64,000 nt of DNA. It comes from Chelatococcus sp. GTDB lineage: Bacteria; Pseudomonadota; Alphaproteobacteria; Rhizobiales; Beijerinckiaceae. This document shows, piece after piece, positions 25,768 through 33,971 of this stretch. How positions within the stretch are numbered: position 1 is the stretch's first letter; the number at the start of each line of letters is the position of its first letter. Made by a program: the position numbers and the translations under genes. The notes under the pieces are model-generated. The model was not told the DNA's origin. It ran no database searches and saw nothing but the letters and a program-made list of their open reading frames with translations. The DNA is taken from assembly GCA_003248805.1 (NCBI GenBank), contig QFQY01000012.1, positions 27,482-91,481 on the forward strand, written 5' to 3'.

Positions 25768-26016
25768 ATGGCGAGCAATTGGACCAAGCAGGCGATCATT
25801 TTCGCGCTCCGCGAGAAGGGCATCACCGCCGCGGAACTGGCGAGGCAGAACAATCTCAGCCGCTTCACGATCTACGGCGGCATGGAGCGCCCGGCGCCGA
25901 AGGCCCAGGCCATCATTTCCGAGGCGCTGGGCGTGCCGCGTCAGACGATCTGGCCCCAGTTTTACGACCGTGACGGCAACCGCATCGGCCTCATCGGCGC
26001 CTCGAGGGCCGCCTGA
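25768..26016 (+). CDS. Ner-like DNA-binding regulator
   Basis: An 82-residue helix-turn-helix protein of the Ner/Nlp family. ALREKGITAAELARQNNLSR and FTIYGGMERPAPKAQAIISE (residues about 12-50) form the lambda-repressor-like fold. ALGVPRQTIWPQFYDRDGNR near the end is the typical Ner C-terminus. In Mu, Ner is the first early protein and damps both early and repressor promoters. The position here, first gene rightward of the operators, is the same. The stop overlaps the next start (TGATG). Confidence 0.88.
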   Translation: MASNWTKQAIIFALREKGITAAELARQNNLSRFTIYGGMERPAPKAQAIISEALGVPRQTIWPQFYDRDGNRIGLIGASRAA

Positions 26017-26930
26017 TGCGCGACGCCTCCGCCTATTTCGACACGTCGCGCGACGTTCTCGATCTCACTTCGCCTCCGGCGCCGCCCGAGCATGAGATCG
26101 AGATCGAGATCGCCGCGATCGACGTCGTCGACCGCCTGCGCCTCGTCAACCGCGACAAGGTCGAGATGATCGCCGCTTCGGTCACCGAATGCGGCTACCT
26201 GCATCAGCCGATCGCGGTCGCGGCGATCACCGGCGGCAACCGGGTCGAGCTCGTCGACGGAGAGCACCGGCTCGAGGCCTTCAAGCTGCTCGGCCGCACG
26301 ACCATTCCGGCCCGCATCCGCCAGATGACCGAGGCGGAACGCCAGCGCCACGAGATCCACGCCAATCTGATCCGCAACGAGCTGAACGCGCTCCAGCGCG
26401 CCCGCTTCGTCGGCCGTCTGGCCGATCTCTTCGCCGCCGAGAATGCCGATGCGCGCAACGGTGGTGACCGCAAGTCCAAGAAATGGCTCGCAAAAAATCA
26501 GTTGCTCAACTTGAGCAACTGGTCGGCGTTCAACAAGGAGGCGGCGCGGCGCACGGGCCTTTCCGCCGGCTCGATCCGCCGTGACCGCGAGCTCGCGGCG
26601 GCGCTGCCGGCCGACGTCGTTGCTCTGATCGACGGCAGCAAGCTCGCCGACAACCAGTCACAGCTGCAGGCGTTGGCCAAGCTGCCGACCGAGCATCAGA
26701 TCGCCGTCGCGAAGGCGGTGGCCGAGCAGCCCAAGCTCTCCCTCGCCGCCGCCAAGGTCGCCGCCGGCCTCGTGCCGGAAGGCGGGACGGTGCGCGAGGA
26801 GGATCGCCTGCTCGCCAAGATCGAGCCGATGCTGCTGCGGATGTCCCGCGCGGACCTCCAGAGCCTCGCCGCGATGGTCGCCGCCCGCCTCGAGGCGACC
26901 AAGCCTGCTCGGAAGGGCGCCTCCGCGTGA
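26016..26930 (+). CDS. ParB-like nuclease domain protein
   Basis: A 304-residue protein with the ParB N-terminal fold. DVVDRLRLVNRDKVEMIAAS and QPIAVAAITGGNRVELVDG lead to the motif DGEHRLEAFKLLG (about residue 75) and the helical NLIRNELNALQRARFVGRL block. A helix-turn-helix of KorB type follows (FNKEAARRTGLSAGSIRRDR, about residue 170), then a helical tail. Homologues occur between ner and the transposase in alphaproteobacterial transposable phages, as I recall. Since this prophage is not a plasmid, a role in partition is unlikely. Regulation or DNA organisation during transposition is a guess. Confidence 0.8.
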   Translation: MRDASAYFDTSRDVLDLTSPPAPPEHEIEIEIAAIDVVDRLRLVNRDKVEMIAASVTECGYLHQPIAVAAITGGNRVELVDGEHRLEAFKLLGRTTIPARIRQMTEAERQRHEIHANLIRNELNALQRARFVGRLADLFAAENADARNGGDRKSKKWLAKNQLLNLSNWSAFNKEAARRTGLSAGSIRRDRELAAALPADVVALIDGSKLADNQSQLQALAKLPTEHQIAVAKAVAEQPKLSLAAAKVAAGLVPEGGTVREEDRLLAKIEPMLLRMSRADLQSLAAMVAARLEATKPARKGASA

Positions 26931-29134
26931 AGCTCTGGCTGACCTCCTCCGAAATCGCCGATCTGGCGCTGCCCGGCCTGCCGGCGAGCGATCGCGGCGT
27001 CCGCATGCTCGCCGAGCGTGAGGATTGGGCGCGCTTCTCGGCCTATTGCCGCCAGCGCTCAGGTCGCGGGGGCGGGCTGGAATACCATATCCGCCTGCTG
27101 CCGGTTGGCGCGCGCATGGCGTATCTCGGCCCGCAGGCAGCGCAGGAGGAGATCTCGGCGCCGGCCGAGGCCCTGCAGGCGGCGCCGGAGCCGCCGGTGA
27201 CGGCCACGCGCGCCTCGACATTGCAGCTGGATGCACGGCTGGCCGTGCTCGGTGCGCTCAAGGCCTTCATCCGCGCCAGCGAGATGAGCCAGACGCTCGC
27301 GATCAGCTATTTCGTCGACCTCTACAACCTCGGCAAGGTCGAAATCCCGACCTGGGCGGCGCAGGTCCTGCCGCGCCTCTCCATCCGCACGGTCTTGCGC
27401 TGGCTGGCGGCCTCGCGCGAGGGCGAAACCGACCGCCTCGCTGTCGATCGGGGCGCCGGCCGGCGCGGCCAAGGCGTGCTCGATGCCGCCTTCGACGGCG
27501 AGATCAAGCATTTCGCCCTCGCCGTGCATTCGTTGAACGACCTCTACACGGCGACGCAGATCTATGGCGCGGTGAAGGGCGAGTTCGAGGCCCGCCTGAC
27601 TGCGGCCGGGCTCGCGTTGCCGGGGCAGCGCGCCTTTGAAATCCGGTTGAACGCCTGGAAGCAGGAATACGCCGCCGGCCTGCTCAAGATGGTCGATCCG
27701 GATGGCTTCCGGAACAGGATGCGCGTCTCCGGCTCCTTCGACTTCATGGCGCCGCACCTCAATGCGCTGTGGCAGATCGACGCCTCGCCGGTCGATGCCA
27801 TGTGCATCGACGGTCGCCACTCGATCTATGTCTGCATCGACTACTGGTCGCGCCGGATCATCCTCTTCGTCTCGAAGACGCCGCGCTCCGAGGCCGTGCA
27901 GCTGCTCATGCGCAAGGCCATCCTGGCGTGGGGTGTGCCCGACGCGGTCAAGACCGACAACGGCTCGGATTTCGTGGCGCGGGCCACCGTCAGGCTGTTC
28001 GCCCGGCTGCAGATCGAGGCGATCCGCTCGGCCGCCTTCTCGCCCTGGCAAAAGGGCGTCGTCGAGCGGAATATCCGCACATTCCAGACCGATTGCGCCC
28101 GCATGCTGCAAGGCTTCGTCGGTCACAACGTCGCCCAGCGCAAGAAGATCGAGGGGCGCAAGGCCTTTTCGCAGCGGCTCGGGCAGGAGAACGCGGCCTT
28201 CAACGTCACGATGACGGGTGAGGAGCTGCAGAGGATCTGCGACAGCTGGGCCGAGGGCATCTATGCCCACCACGCCCATCGCGGCCTGAAGAACATGACG
28301 CCTTTCGCGAAGGCGTCATCCTCGACCCAGCCGATCCGCACGGTCGATGCAGACGCGCTCGCCGCCCTGCTCATGCAGGCGCCCAAGGGCGACGGATACC
28401 GGACCGTCGGCAAGAAGGGCATCCTTCTCGACGACTACCACTACCAGCCCATGGGGCTGCTGCCGGGCGATCGCGTCTTCGTCACCCTCGATCCGGCCGA
28501 CAAGGGCACCATCTGGCTCTTCGCCGACGAGAGCATGGACCGCCCGCTTGGGCGCGCGGTTTGCGGCGAGCTCGCCGGCATCGACCGGGCCGAGCTGCTC
28601 GCGCAGCGCAAGGCCATGCAGGCCCGCATGGTCGAGGAGCAGATGGCCGAGTCCAAGGCCATGCTCCGCAGCAAGCGGGTGACCGACCGCACGGTTCTCG
28701 ATCATCGGATGGCTGAAGCCGCCAGCCGCATCGGCAACCTGGTCGCCTTCCCACCGAGATCCGAGATTCACACGACGCCGGCTCTTGATGCCGGTGCCGA
28801 GATCGCGGCGATGCGCCGGGGCGATGCCCCCGCCGTCTCCGCACTGTCCGAACAGGCGGCCGCCATCCATCGCGAGATGCTGGCCGAGGCGGCCGCGCCC
28901 GCACCTCCGCCCAAGGTGACCAAGCTTCAGGAGACGCCGCGCCAGCGCTTCCGCCGGGCGCTCGGCATCGAGGCGGCGATCGCTGTCGGCGATCCGGTCG
29001 AGACCGCCGACGCCATCTGGCTCGGCTCCTACCAGACCAGCGCGGAATACCGCGGCGAGAAGGCTTTTCACGAGGAATTCGGGGGCGGTGTGGCGTCGGC
29101 CCCCAAAAAAGAAGCCCCGGCGAACCGGGGCTGA
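26927..29134 (+). CDS. MuA-type DDE transposase
   Basis: This 735-residue protein integrates and replicates the phage by transposition. The N-terminus (about 1-60) matches the Mu winged-helix DNA-binding module, LTSSEIADLALPGLPASDRG. End-binding helical domains follow up to about residue 250. The catalytic triad is visible: Asp285 in WQIDASPVD, Asp344 in VKTDNGSDF and Glu380 in GVVERNIRTF. A beta-barrel (about 455-520, GLLPGDRVFVTLDPADKG) and the C-terminal MuB/ClpX-interacting region complete the family architecture. The start overlaps the preceding gene by four bases. The gene looks intact. Confidence 0.95.
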   Translation: MKLWLTSSEIADLALPGLPASDRGVRMLAEREDWARFSAYCRQRSGRGGGLEYHIRLLPVGARMAYLGPQAAQEEISAPAEALQAAPEPPVTATRASTLQLDARLAVLGALKAFIRASEMSQTLAISYFVDLYNLGKVEIPTWAAQVLPRLSIRTVLRWLAASREGETDRLAVDRGAGRRGQGVLDAAFDGEIKHFALAVHSLNDLYTATQIYGAVKGEFEARLTAAGLALPGQRAFEIRLNAWKQEYAAGLLKMVDPDGFRNRMRVSGSFDFMAPHLNALWQIDASPVDAMCIDGRHSIYVCIDYWSRRIILFVSKTPRSEAVQLLMRKAILAWGVPDAVKTDNGSDFVARATVRLFARLQIEAIRSAAFSPWQKGVVERNIRTFQTDCARMLQGFVGHNVAQRKKIEGRKAFSQRLGQENAAFNVTMTGEELQRICDSWAEGIYAHHAHRGLKNMTPFAKASSSTQPIRTVDADALAALLMQAPKGDGYRTVGKKGILLDDYHYQPMGLLPGDRVFVTLDPADKGTIWLFADESMDRPLGRAVCGELAGIDRAELLAQRKAMQARMVEEQMAESKAMLRSKRVTDRTVLDHRMAEAASRIGNLVAFPPRSEIHTTPALDAGAEIAAMRRGDAPAVSALSEQAAAIHREMLAEAAAPAPPPKVTKLQETPRQRFRRALGIEAAIAVGDPVETADAIWLGSYQTSAEYRGEKAFHEEFGGGVASAPKKEAPANRG
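29101..29132 (-). terminator. Terminator-like hairpin on the antisense strand at the transposase 3' end
   Basis: AGCCCCGG (29113-29120) and CCGGGGCT (29125-29132) form a perfect 8-base stem with loop CGAA. On the reverse strand the stem is followed by TTCTTTTTTGGGG, an excellent U-tract. It would end antisense transcription entering the transposase gene from the right. On the plus strand there is no U-tract. Confidence 0.6.
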
Positions 29135-29159
29135 TCAGTCAAAGCGAGGACGATTCTAG

Positions 29160-29912
29160 ATGAGCACCACACCGAATTTCAAGCCCAAGGGCTCGCTGGC
29201 GCCGCTGAAGAACGTGGCCGCCATGCACTCCCTGGCCGAACGGCTGATCGAGCGGCCGCCGCACCTCCCCGGCCTCGGCGTCTTCAACGGCTATTCCGGC
29301 TACGGCAAGACCTTCGCGGCGATCTATCTGCAGAACAAGAAGGACGCGCTGCGCGTCGAGATCGGCGACAGCTGGACCCGGTTGACGCTGATCCGCGCCA
29401 TCATGAAGGAGCTGGGCGTCCATGACCCGAAGGGAACGGTACCGCGCCTGACCGAGATGGCGATCGAGCGCCTCGCCGTTCCGGGGCATCCGCCGCTGCT
29501 GATCGACGAGGCCGACAAGGCCGTCGACAAGGGCTTCATCGAGATCATTCGCGAGATCCACGAGGCCACTCAGGTCCCGATCATCCTGATCGGCGAGGAA
29601 GAACTGCCGGCCAAGCTCCAGCGCTCCGAGCGCACGCACAACCGCGTGCTCGAATGGGTCGCTGCCCAGCCCTGCGACCTGGAAGACACCGAACTACTCG
29701 CCCGGCTCTTCGTGCCGGATGGCGTCGGCTACTCGGAGGATTTCCTCGAGCGCAACCGGCGGAAATCGGGCGGCCGCGCGCGACGCATCACGGTCAACCT
29801 GGAGCGTGCCGTCGAATGGGCCCGCGTCCATGCCCAGAAGAACCTCGACGCGTTCCCCGATGCCGAATTCTACACTGGCGAGCCGCCGGCGCGCGGCCGG
29901 AGGGCGGCATGA
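29160..29912 (+). CDS. MuB-type AAA+ ATPase (transposition target selector)
   Basis: A 250-residue ATPase. Walker A is GYSGYGKT (residues 44-51) and Walker B is PPLLIDEADK (Asp116-Glu117). The sensor region IILIGEEELPAKLQRSE and arginine-rich segments follow. MuB-like proteins bind target DNA, deliver it to the transposase and protect phage DNA from self-insertion. GAGGA lies 6-10 bases before the ATG. Close linkage behind the transposase matches Mu A-B. The stop overlaps the next ATG. Confidence 0.92.
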   Translation: MSTTPNFKPKGSLAPLKNVAAMHSLAERLIERPPHLPGLGVFNGYSGYGKTFAAIYLQNKKDALRVEIGDSWTRLTLIRAIMKELGVHDPKGTVPRLTEMAIERLAVPGHPPLLIDEADKAVDKGFIEIIREIHEATQVPIILIGEEELPAKLQRSERTHNRVLEWVAAQPCDLEDTELLARLFVPDGVGYSEDFLERNRRKSGGRARRITVNLERAVEWARVHAQKNLDAFPDAEFYTGEPPARGRRAA

Positions 29913-30529
29913 AGCGTGTCCTTCCCGCCGCCGGCCTCCAGGGGCCGCAGCACTACTGGTCGGTCATGGTCGCGCTCTCGGCCAAAGGCGGCTTCACGAT
30001 CTCCGACGTCCATGGCCGCACGAATGGCTGCAGCCTCTCGACGGTGAAGGACTATGTCCGTCGCTGCGCCTCGCTCGGCCATGTCGAGCCGGTCGAGGAG
30101 CGCCGCTCGATCAAGAACCGCCCCGTGATGGTCTATCGCGTGGTGGACGGGCGCGTGGCCGCGCCGATCATCCGCCGCGAGAGCTTTGCCGACCAGCGCG
30201 GTCGCCAGTCCCAGCAGCTCTGGACCGCGATGCGCGGCCTGAAGCTCTTCACGGCCCGCGAGGTCGCGATCGCCGCCAGCACGCCCGAGGTGCCGGTGTC
30301 CGAGAAGGCCGCGCGCGCCTTCATCGGCTTCCTGACGAAGGGCGGCTACCTCGCCGAGACGACGCAGCGGACGCGCCCCGGCCAGCAGGCTCGCTGGAAG
30401 CTGCTGCCGGCGTTCAACACGGGGCCGCTGGCTCCTGCCTCGACCGAGCGCGGGACGGTGCTGTTCGACCGCAATTTGCAGAAGGCGGTTAACCTTAACG
30501 CACCGGAAGCTTCCGGGAGGGCGGCATGA
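29909..30529 (+). CDS. Hypothetical protein with two winged-helix-like halves
   Basis: The 206-residue product starts MKRVLPAAGLQGPQHYW, overlapping the MuB stop. Residues about 14-70 (FTISDVHGRTNGCSLSTVKD) and 100-160 (LKLFTAREVAIAASTPEVPV) both read as winged helix-turn-helix units: a helix, a turn, a recognition helix and a basic wing. The gene is conserved in position in related phages to my recollection, but no named family comes to mind. A DNA-binding role in early regulation or transposition is plausible. Confidence 0.65.
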   Translation: MKRVLPAAGLQGPQHYWSVMVALSAKGGFTISDVHGRTNGCSLSTVKDYVRRCASLGHVEPVEERRSIKNRPVMVYRVVDGRVAAPIIRRESFADQRGRQSQQLWTAMRGLKLFTAREVAIAASTPEVPVSEKAARAFIGFLTKGGYLAETTQRTRPGQQARWKLLPAFNTGPLAPASTERGTVLFDRNLQKAVNLNAPEASGRAA

Positions 30530-30906
30530 GGCGCCCCGTCAGGCCCCATCAGGTCGACCGTGCTCGCGTCGCCTGGGGGGAGAGCATCCCCGCCGAGATC
30601 GTCTCGCTCGCCGAGGCTTGCCGGGCCCACAGCTCGCGGGCCGTCGCCCGCCAGCTCGGCTACTCGGACGCGACCATCTCTTACCTGCTCGCCAACAAAT
30701 ACCCGGGCGATCGCGACAAGCTCTTCGCCAAGATCCGCGGCGCCTTCATGGGCGAGACCGTCATCTGCCCGATCCTGGACGAGATCGGCCGGGACCGCTG
30801 CCTGACCGAGCAGGCCAAGCCCTTCGCCGCCACGAACTCCACCCGCGCGCGGCTCTTCCACGCCTGCAAGACCTGCCCCAACCGCCAGCAGAAGGACGTC
30901 GCCTGA
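30526..30906 (+). CDS. Helix-turn-helix protein with a cysteine-rich C-terminus
   Basis: A 126-residue protein. Residues about 28-60 form a helix-turn-helix (SSRAVARQLGYSDATISYLL). The C-terminal half has four cysteines (VICPIL, DRCLTE, ACKTCPNRQ) that could bind a metal. It overlaps both neighbours by 1-4 bases in the early operon. A small phage regulator is likely, but the target is unknown. Confidence 0.65.
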   Translation: MRRPVRPHQVDRARVAWGESIPAEIVSLAEACRAHSSRAVARQLGYSDATISYLLANKYPGDRDKLFAKIRGAFMGETVICPILDEIGRDRCLTEQAKPFAATNSTRARLFHACKTCPNRQQKDVA

Positions 30907-31127
30907 TGCTTCAATCGCTCTACAAGCTGTTCTGCATCTCCATCGCCATGCTCGGCCCCTTTGCGGCCGGCGCGCTGTGGAAATACGTCGTCGAGCCGGA
31001 GATCTACGTGATCTTCCTCGCCGGCGGGCTCCTGCTCGGCCTCGCCGGGCTCTGCGGCTTCGCCTCGACGGAGCGGGCCGAGCGCGCCCAGTTCCGGGCC
31101 CGCCTCGCGATCTGGCGGAGGGGCTGA
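30906..31127 (+). CDS. Small membrane protein with two helices
   Basis: Seventy-three residues from ATG 30906, overlapping the previous stop (TGATG). Two hydrophobic segments (about 8-24 and 32-52: IYVIFLAGGLLLGLAGLCGF) are followed by an Arg-rich tail. Unknown family. A membrane protein in an early phage operon could act in exclusion, but nothing in the sequence proves it. Confidence 0.55.
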   Translation: MLQSLYKLFCISIAMLGPFAAGALWKYVVEPEIYVIFLAGGLLLGLAGLCGFASTERAERAQFRARLAIWRRG

Positions 31128-31129
31128 CC

Positions 31130-31549
31130 ATGCAGCCCAAGCCGCTCTCCCTCGACCTGCGCGAGATCTCGAAGCTGCTGCGCGAACACTCGGCCCGCGA
31201 CGTCGCGCTGACGCCGTTCGCCTGCCGCCGGCTCGGCTATGTCCTGCTGCTCGCCGCCCGCAAGGCCGACGACCTGGAAGGCCAGGCGGCCGACGCGATC
31301 GAGCTCGACAACGAGCTGCATGCGCTGGCGGCCGATCTCGGCGGCCCTGCGCCGTCGCTTCAAACGTCCTTGAAAACCCAGCAACAGGTGTTCCAGCGCG
31401 AGCTGGATCGCGGCGGGCCGGTGCATGTCTCGCGTCCCGGCCTCGCCGCGCTCTCCATGCCGATCGGCGAAACGAACGTCTTCACCTTCCCGCGCGCGCT
31501 GAGCCAGCGCCCGCTCGGCGGCGACGACGAAGGCGGGAGCGCGGCATGA
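31130..31549 (+). CDS. Hypothetical early phage protein
   Basis: A 139-residue protein starting MQPKPLSLDLREISKLLREH. The first 75 residues are helical and amphipathic; the rest is looser, with Gly/Pro and Arg. No membrane segment, metal motif or known domain. It sits two bases after the preceding stop and overlaps the next start (GCATGAGC). Confidence 0.5.
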   Translation: MQPKPLSLDLREISKLLREHSARDVALTPFACRRLGYVLLLAARKADDLEGQAADAIELDNELHALAADLGGPAPSLQTSLKTQQQVFQRELDRGGPVHVSRPGLAALSMPIGETNVFTFPRALSQRPLGGDDEGGSAA

Positions 31550-32049
31550 GCGAGCGTCACGTCACCTTCGACATGATCCTGCAGGCGGTTTCGGCCACGG
31601 CCGGAAAGCCCGTCCTCGTCCTGCTGTCGGACATTCGCACCGACGAGGTCGCCCAGGCGCGCTGGGCGGCCTGGTGGATCGCGCGCGAGCTCACCACGCT
31701 GAGCAGCGCCACGCTCGGCCGGCTGACCGGCCTGCGCGACCGGACCACGGTCGAGCACGGCATCGAGCGCGCCGCCGCCCTGCGCGAGACCAATCCGGCG
31801 TTCCTGCTCGCGACGGACACCATCCTCGCGACCCTGCGCGCCCTCGAGCGCCGCGGCCTGCTGGTATTCGCCGCTTCCAGCGACCCGCTGCAGGCCGCCC
31901 GCCGCGTGCTCGCCGCGCCGGAGCGCGAGGCGGCCCGCGTCTCGATCTACGAAATCATCGGCATGTCCCGCCTCGTCGTCGAGTTCTTCGGCGCCGGCGA
32001 TGCGCCGACCCCTTCCCCCCCGCACCTGGAGATCGACCATGAATCTTGA
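31546..32049 (+). CDS. DnaA domain IV-like helix-turn-helix protein
   Basis: A 167-residue protein whose residues about 35-85 resemble the C-terminal DNA-binding domain of DnaA: RWAAWWIARELTTLSSATLG, then LTGLRDRTTVEHGIERA. The DnaA signature is RDHTTV; here RDRTTV (residues 64-69) keeps the Thr-Thr-Val that contacts DnaA boxes, while the histidine is replaced. The ATPase domain of DnaA is absent. The remaining C-terminal 80 residues are helical and unrecognised. It may bind DnaA-box-like DNA in phage or host. Confidence 0.7.
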   Translation: MSERHVTFDMILQAVSATAGKPVLVLLSDIRTDEVAQARWAAWWIARELTTLSSATLGRLTGLRDRTTVEHGIERAAALRETNPAFLLATDTILATLRALERRGLLVFAASSDPLQAARRVLAAPEREAARVSIYEIIGMSRLVVEFFGAGDAPTPSPPHLEIDHES

Positions 32050-32863
32050 GACCGCCGTCCCCCGCGCCGGCAGGGCGATCTATGCCGCGCTTTCCGCCAC
32101 CGATCTGGCTTCGGGCCTGCCGATCTGGGAGGAGCTGAGCGAGGTGGAGCGCGAGCGCATCTGCCGCGCCGGCGAGGACATGCTGACGGATCTGGGCCTC
32201 ATGGCTCTCGCCGATGACATCCTGGACGAGAAGGCCGCCGTCTCGGCCGGCATCGTCGAGGTCGGCGCCGACAAGTTCATGCGGGATCCGAAAGGCAACC
32301 TGATCGGCCTCGGCCAGATCAAGCCGCAGCGCCTGCTCGAGGACGAGATGGTCCGCAAGGTCATGCGGTTCGCGACGGACCTGTCGGCCCAGATCGCGCG
32401 CTTCAAGGGCCACACCTTCGAGGACCTGGCGGCCTTCCAGTCGCTGCTGGAGCAGCAATACGGCGCCAAGGCCGGCGGGCCGAAAGGGAACGTCACCTTC
32501 TCGACCTTCGACGACAGCATGCGCGTCGAGGTCAAGATCGCCGACCAGATCGCCTTCGGGCCGGAGCTGCAGGCGGCGAAGCGCCTGGTCGACGAGTGCC
32601 TGAAGGAGTGGGGCGCCGACAGCCACGAGGCCCTGCGCTCGCTCGTGAACCGCGTCTTCTCGGTCGAGAAGGAAGGCCAGATCAACCGCGGCGAGCTGTT
32701 CTCCCTGCTCGCCATGGAGATCGAGGACAAGCGCTGGCAGAGCGCCATGGACGCGATCCGCGACAGCATCCGCGTGATCGGCACCAAGGCCTATCTCCGC
32801 TTCCGGGTCCGGGACGAGCAGGGCGCGCTCTCGACGGTCACGATCGACCTCGCGGCCGCGTGA
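32039..32863 (+). CDS. DUF3164 family phage protein
   Basis: A 274-residue protein of a family widespread in Mu-like phages and of unknown biochemical role. Recognisable blocks are DKFMRDPKGNLIGLGQIKPQ (about residue 75), FKGHTFEDLAAFQSLLEQQY (about 120), GPKGNVTFSTFDDSMRVEVK (about 145) and EVKIADQIAFGPELQAAKRL. The start (ATG 32039) overlaps the previous gene by 11 bases. The original Mu counterpart is an early-region gene, matching this position. Confidence 0.8.
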   Translation: MNLETAVPRAGRAIYAALSATDLASGLPIWEELSEVERERICRAGEDMLTDLGLMALADDILDEKAAVSAGIVEVGADKFMRDPKGNLIGLGQIKPQRLLEDEMVRKVMRFATDLSAQIARFKGHTFEDLAAFQSLLEQQYGAKAGGPKGNVTFSTFDDSMRVEVKIADQIAFGPELQAAKRLVDECLKEWGADSHEALRSLVNRVFSVEKEGQINRGELFSLLAMEIEDKRWQSAMDAIRDSIRVIGTKAYLRFRVRDEQGALSTVTIDLAAA

Positions 32864-32874
32864 GGGAGGCGAGC

Positions 32875-33201
32875 ATGGCTCTGCATCGTGACAACGAGGC
32901 CGTCGCGCCGCTCATCAACGGCCTGTCGCTCCAGACCACCACGGCGCTCGTCGGCGCGCTGCGCGTCCTTGCGGAGCAGGGACACAGCACCGACGTCGCG
33001 ACGACGATCGTTCTCGACGCGGTCCTGCTGTCCGCCGTCTCGCTCCTGAAGACGGCGGTGAACAACGACCTCGCCCGCGTGACGCTGCCGATCGGCGACG
33101 TCCTCCATCGGCGGCTCGACGAGCTGCTGAAGATGGAGTTCCGCGTCCATGCCCCGCTGCCCGACGGGTCGTTCGACCCGGTCGGACAGCGGATCAGCTG
33201 A
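32875..33201 (+). CDS. Hypothetical early phage protein
   Basis: A 108-residue helical protein (LINGLSLQTTTALVGALRVL near the start). GGGAGG is present 7-12 bases before ATG 32875. No named family. Confidence 0.5.
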   Translation: MALHRDNEAVAPLINGLSLQTTTALVGALRVLAEQGHSTDVATTIVLDAVLLSAVSLLKTAVNNDLARVTLPIGDVLHRRLDELLKMEFRVHAPLPDGSFDPVGQRIS

Positions 33202-33212
33202 GGGGCGCTGAC

Positions 33213-33452
33213 ATGGCAGCGCGCTCCGACTGGATCCGAGGCCGGACCTTCTCCCACGAGCCGCGCCCGGTGAGCGAATTTCCGGCCGAGGCCCCGGTCC
33301 GGGTGCGCACCTTCGGCGAGCGGTTCCAGCCGCTCGACTTCACCGCCCGCGTCATCGGCGCGAGCTCCGAAACCCATCTGCGCATCCGCACCGACGACGG
33401 CCTGGTCTTCGCCGTCCCGGCCGCCGACTGCGATCTCCTCGAGGCCGACTGA
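33213..33452 (+). CDS. Small hypothetical protein, beta-rich
   Basis: Seventy-nine residues. The second half (FTARVIGASSETHLRIRTDD) reads as a small beta barrel. It is tightly packed in the early operon with GAGGGGCG upstream. No function assigned. Confidence 0.45.
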   Translation: MAARSDWIRGRTFSHEPRPVSEFPAEAPVRVRTFGERFQPLDFTARVIGASSETHLRIRTDDGLVFAVPAADCDLLEAD

Positions 33453-33453
33453 C

Positions 33454-33702
33454 ATGATCGAGCCCATCCTGCACATCCGCATCGAGCGGCGCGGCCTCAT
33501 CAGCCGGACGGTCGCGATCGGCGCGATCGCCGCCATCTTCGCCGTCGCCGTCTGGACCGGCATCTCTCTCCTGGCCGCGTTCTTCTTCTCCAGCCTCGTC
33601 GTCCTGGTCGTCCGCGAGTTCGACGAAACGCTGATCAAGTTCGGCTCGATCGAGGATGCGCGGCGCCACCTCGACGAGATCGAGCGGGAGGGGCGCCGGT
33701 GA
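33454..33702 (+). CDS. Small membrane protein
   Basis: Eighty-two residues. A short beta-like head (ILHIRIERRG) is followed by a long hydrophobic stretch (about residues 18-52) that fits one or two membrane helices, then a charged tail (EDARRHLDEIEREGRR). Stop and next start overlap. Function unknown. Confidence 0.5.
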   Translation: MIEPILHIRIERRGLISRTVAIGAIAAIFAVAVWTGISLLAAFFFSSLVVLVVREFDETLIKFGSIEDARRHLDEIEREGRR

Positions 33703-33971
33703 GCATCCTCCTCTCCCGGGCGCGCGAGGGCCAGTGCCGCTGGATCGTCTGCGAGGCGGGGCCGGCCTCCCCGAGGGCCGCCGCTCCCGATCTGTTCGGC
33801 GGCCGCCGGGTCTGCGGCGCCCCGGTCTCCGGCCTCACCTCCTACTGCGCCGAGCACCGCCTGCGCGTCTACGAGCGCGCCCCGGCCCCCCGCCCGCCCA
33901 TCGACCTCGCCACCGCCCGGCGCCTCCCTGCGCCCGACCTGCAACCCGAGCTCACGGAGATCTTCGGATGA
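33699..33971 (+). CDS. GcrA C-terminal domain-like small protein
   Basis: A 90-residue protein from GTG 33699. GQCRWIVCEAGP and RRVCGAPVSGLTSYCAEHRL with RVYER match the C-terminal, cysteine-bearing part of GcrA, the alphaproteobacterial cell-cycle regulator (pattern CxW...CG...YCxEHxxxxY). Cys13, Cys39, Cys50 and His53 fit that pattern; Cys18 is extra. The N-terminal helix-turn-helix of GcrA is absent. In GcrA this domain contacts sigma70, so the phage protein may bind host sigma factor. The match is by eye and the role is inference. Confidence 0.6.
   Translation: MSILLSRAREGQCRWIVCEAGPASPRAAAPDLFGGRRVCGAPVSGLTSYCAEHRLRVYERAPAPRPPIDLATARRLPAPDLQPELTEIFG

Noticed and set aside
26016..26930. 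Plasmid partition system
   Set aside because: A ParB fold is present but there is no ParA, no replication gene and no parS array. The neighbours are Ner and MuA.
26927..29134. Ordinary insertion-sequence transposase
   Set aside because: The Mu N-terminal module, the following MuB ATPase and the complete phage gene order make it a phage transposase.
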